DNA of 64,000 nt, from assembly GCF_014201375.1 (NCBI RefSeq), contig NZ_JACHDZ010000006.1:124001-188000 (forward strand), in the 5' to 3' direction. The notes under the pieces are model-generated. The model did not search any database. It saw nothing but the letters and a program-made list of their open reading frames with translations, and was not told where the DNA came from. Position numbers and translations under genes: made by a program. The stretch comes from Tunturiibacter empetritectus. Lineage in GTDB: Bacteria; Acidobacteriota; Terriglobia; Terriglobales; Acidobacteriaceae. Of the stretch, positions 62,071 through 64,000 are shown piece by piece; within the stretch, counting starts at the first letter, position 1, and every line of letters begins with the position of its first letter.

Positions 62071-62445
62071 TTAGTGGTGGTCGTCGTGGTCGCCATGATG
62101 GCCATGGTCGTCATGATGGCCATGATCGTCGTGGTCGCCATGATCTTCGTGGTCCCAGTGGCCTTCGTGCATGCGCCAGCCTTCCTGGTAGTGGTCGTAG
62201 TGGGGATGGGACCAGTAGGCGCCGGCATAGGGTGGGCGATCCCAGCGGCCGGGAACCCAGACGTAACGGCGGTCGTTGATTCCCCAGTAGCCGTCGACCC
62301 AGGCATAGCCTTCGCCGGGGAACGGTGGGCGTACTTCATAACGCATGGGGGGCGGGGTTCTGCCGATGTAGATGTCAACCTGACCAAAGGTGGGTATGGT
62401 CAAGGTAACTGTTGTGAGTGCGGCAATTAGCCATTTTGTCTTCAA
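62071..62445 (-). CDS. Secreted YXWXXGXW-type protein with His/Asp-rich tail
   Basis: 124 residues. A signal peptide (MKTKWLIAALTTVTLTIPTFG) is followed by a short domain with YAWVDGYWG and YVWVPGRWDRPPYAGAYW, the aromatic Y-x-W-x-x-G-x-W repeats seen in small periplasmic or surface proteins. The last 35 residues are almost only His, Asp, Gly and Glu in HDDHGHH-like repeats, a probable binding site for nickel, zinc, copper or cobalt. Function is not established. Its stop is followed by a three-hairpin repeat. The tail is encoded by a low-complexity CATGATGGC-like DNA repeat that may vary in length. Confidence 0.78.
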   Translation of the reverse strand: MKTKWLIAALTTVTLTIPTFGQVDIYIGRTPPPMRYEVRPPFPGEGYAWVDGYWGINDRRYVWVPGRWDRPPYAGAYWSHPHYDHYQEGWRMHEGHWDHEDHGDHDDHGHHDDHGHHGDHDDHH

Positions 62446-62688
62446 ATAGTTCTCCGTTCGAGAGAACCTTACCTTCGCCTGCGGAGGGTGTCAATAACCC
62501 GAGGAGCACTTAGCCGGAGCGGGATTGAGCTGCAACTCATGGGATTAAGTCTGAGGTGGGAGTGCTGAGTGTGCATCGTATTCAGGGATGCCGGGGTCAG
62601 AGATGCCTGACTCTCCACGGCTTACGCTCCGGCGCGGATTCACCCCCACGGTCGCGGCCAACGCTATCGCCTGCCGTCGCTTCTCCTT

Positions 62689-63823
62689 GTGGATATCTGG
62701 AATCATCAGGTGCGGCGCCTGCATCTGATCAGTGTTGTCAAGACATCGTTCGCGAAATCTCTGCTGTTTTTCGGAGTGACAGAGGTGAAGGAAGTCCTCC
62801 AACAAGGTGTCAAAAAGACCTGGCGGCAGGTGACCCTTACGCATCGCCTGTTTTGTCTTCTTGTTATCGTGTGCGTCCCCATCGCAGCGGCCCAGAATAG
62901 CTTCCGATCCGCGCAACCAACTGGAACCATTATTGGTACGGTGACCGATATCAATGATGGCACTGTTCCTGGAGCTACCGTCGCTCTTGAAAGTCCTTCG
63001 CTCCCCGCGCCCGAACGCGTGAAGACCGGCGATGACGGATTCTTTAAACTCTCCCATCTGAATCCGGAGGTGCCCTACCATGTCACGGTCAGCGCCAAGG
63101 GGTTCGCAGATTGGAGTTCGCCCGAGATCACGCTGAAGCCGGGTCAGTATATGGATCTCACGGGCATTCGGCTCCGAATTGCAGTCGCGGTCACCGTAGT
63201 CAACGCCGTTAGCCCCGAGGAGATCGCCACCGAGCAGGTGAAGGAAGCGGAGAAGCAGCGCGTCCTGGGATTTTTCCCCAACTTCTATGTCGTCTATGAC
63301 CACAATCCTGTGCCACTGACGCCGAAGCTGAAGTTCAGGCTGGCTTACAAGACCTCACTTGACCCCGTCACCTTCGCCGGCTCAGCGTTTATCGCGGGCA
63401 TCGACCAGGCCGCCGGGACGCCCGACTACGGCCAGGGTGCCAAGGGCTACGGCCAGCGGCTGGGTGCCAACTACGCCAACGGGTTGACCGATATCTTCAT
63501 CGGCGGCGCCATCCTGCCCTCTCTCCTGCATCAGGATCCGCGCTACTTCTACCAGGGCACGGGGACCAAGAAGTCGCGCGCGCTCCACGCCCTCTCTACG
63601 CCTTTCATCTGCAGGGGAGATAACGGACGCTTGCAGCCGAACTTCTCGAGCCTGGGTGGATATGTGGTCTCGGGCGCCATCTCCAACGCCTACTATCCTG
63701 CGTCGAACCGCGGCGCAGGGCAGGTTCTTTTCGACCACCTTTGTTGACATCGCCGCCGATATGGCCAACGGCTTTATCCAGGAGTTCGTCATGCACAAGT
63801 TCACCAAGCACCCGCCTCAGTAG
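62689..63823 (+). pseudogene. Carboxypeptidase regulatory-like domain protein, frameshifted near the 3' end
   Basis: An open frame from GTG 62689 to a stop at 63747 encodes a hydrophobic leader (LTHRLFCLLVIVCVPIAAAQ, about residues 51-70), a regulatory-like beta-sandwich (GTIIGTVTDINDGTVPGATV, FFKLSHLNPEVPYHVTV) and a C-terminal domain (YGQRLGANYANGLTDIFIGG, HQDPRYFYQGTG, ISNAYYPASNRGAG). After RGAGQ the frame breaks: the next frame continues with TTFVDIAADMANGFIQEFV and HKFTKHPPQ to a TAG at 63821. One extra base between about 63717 and 63727 explains it. It may be a real mutation or a sequencing error. The true start is uncertain; GTG codons closer to the leader exist. Confidence 0.75.
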
Positions 63824-63867
63824 TTCCTGCGGCTAGCGTTCCTGCGACTGGCGTTCCTTCGACTAAC
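63823..63867. repeat. 15-bp tandem repeat, three units
   Basis: GTTCCTGCGGCTAGC, GTTCCTGCGACTGGC, GTTCCTTCGACTAAC in direct succession. It fills the gap between the two convergent stop codons (TAG ending at 63823 and the leftward stop at 63863-63865, which lies in the last unit). Confidence 0.7.
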
Positions 63868-64000
63868 GGCGCAAGAGGTCGACTGGCTCGTTGACGTCTT
63901 CGATGCGGAAGTACTGGGCGAGCGACGGGTGCTTTTTGGCGACGGCCTTGTACATCTCCCAGGCGACGCGGCGATAGCTGAAGTGGCCGGCGACGCCACT
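63863..64000 (-). CDS. C-terminal fragment of an unidentified protein (gene enters from the right edge)
   Basis: Leftward frame of 45 codons plus stop, open to the window end. The visible C-terminus contains GHFSYRRVAWEMYKAVAKKH and PSLAQYFRIEDVNEPVDLL, a well-formed globular sequence with good codon use, so a real gene is likely. I do not recognise the family from this fragment. The stop codon falls in the third unit of a 15-bp tandem repeat. Confidence 0.6.
   Translation of the reverse strand, partial: SGVAGHFSYRRVAWEMYKAVAKKHPSLAQYFRIEDVNEPVDLLRR

Noticed and set aside
61971-62279. Short frames starting inside the three-hairpin repeat with a ribosome-like GGGAGGAG before ATG
   Set aside because: The peptide pattern (HEVT..GPSGRT) recurs only because the DNA repeat recurs; the spacer holding the start differs in length and sequence between copies and copy 1 has no start.

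Overview
The window looks like chromosomal DNA of an Acidobacteriota species of the Terriglobia/Acidobacteriaceae type (Granulicella, Edaphobacter, Terriglobus and relatives). This is inferred from the high GC content, the Oar-like TonB receptor with an N-terminal carboxypeptidase-regulatory-like domain, families such as DUF2277, DUF503 and DUF1844, and mosaic intergenic repeats. No prophage, CRISPR array, insertion sequence or plasmid function was found. Most genes are housekeeping, arranged in short tight operons with many 4-bp start/stop overlaps.

Layout. 1-9.3 kb (mostly leftward): a TonB-dependent receptor cut by the left edge, an M3 peptidase, an octahaem cytochrome c, a repeat-rich intergenic stretch, a YdeI-like protein and an ArsR/SRPBCC pair. 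9.4-15 kb (rightward): DUF202, DUF503 (ylxP-like), rbfA, nrnA, an ArnT-like glycosyltransferase and a two-lobed GNAT protein. 15-17 kb: DUF2277 and guaB, leftward. 17-23 kb: rimP-nusA-infB behind a terminator-like leader hairpin. 23-34 kb: FkbM methyltransferase, M24 peptidase, small membrane proteins, tRNA-Leu, DUF3467, a glycosyltransferase, a TPR protein, NfeD, a beta-barrel protein, slipin and a SPOR protein. 34-43 kb (leftward): plsC, then mpl-ldcA-dapF (peptidoglycan peptide recycling and DAP), a membrane glycosyltransferase, a PfkB kinase, mtnP and a zinc peptidase. 43-46.7 kb: ygfZ, DUF1844, a PhnP-like hydrolase and ribF. 46.6-50.5 kb (leftward): PBP1A and an S41 family protein. 50.6-58 kb: tRNA-Met, kdsB, a HAD hydrolase, phosphohexomutase and mannose-1-phosphate guanylyltransferase (GDP-mannose supply), an aminotransferase and coaD. 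58-60.6 kb: an ECF sigma/anti-sigma/Spy-like cluster and an acetate transporter. 60.6-64 kb: recA, a His/Asp-rich secreted protein, a frameshifted regulatory-like-domain protein and the tail of an unidentified gene.

The window combines transcription/translation factors with cell-envelope work: peptidoglycan synthesis and recycling, KDO and mannose nucleotide sugars, lipid acylation, and lipid-linked sugar transfer. The least ordinary signals are four copies of a three-hairpin intergenic element whose middle stem differs between copies but stays paired; a second repeat family with an interchangeable stem; an S41 peptidase homologue that lacks both catalytic residues; a DapF homologue with Ser at the second catalytic Cys; and a kdsB reading frame with no usual start codon. 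All calls come from reading the sequence; no search or folding program was run.
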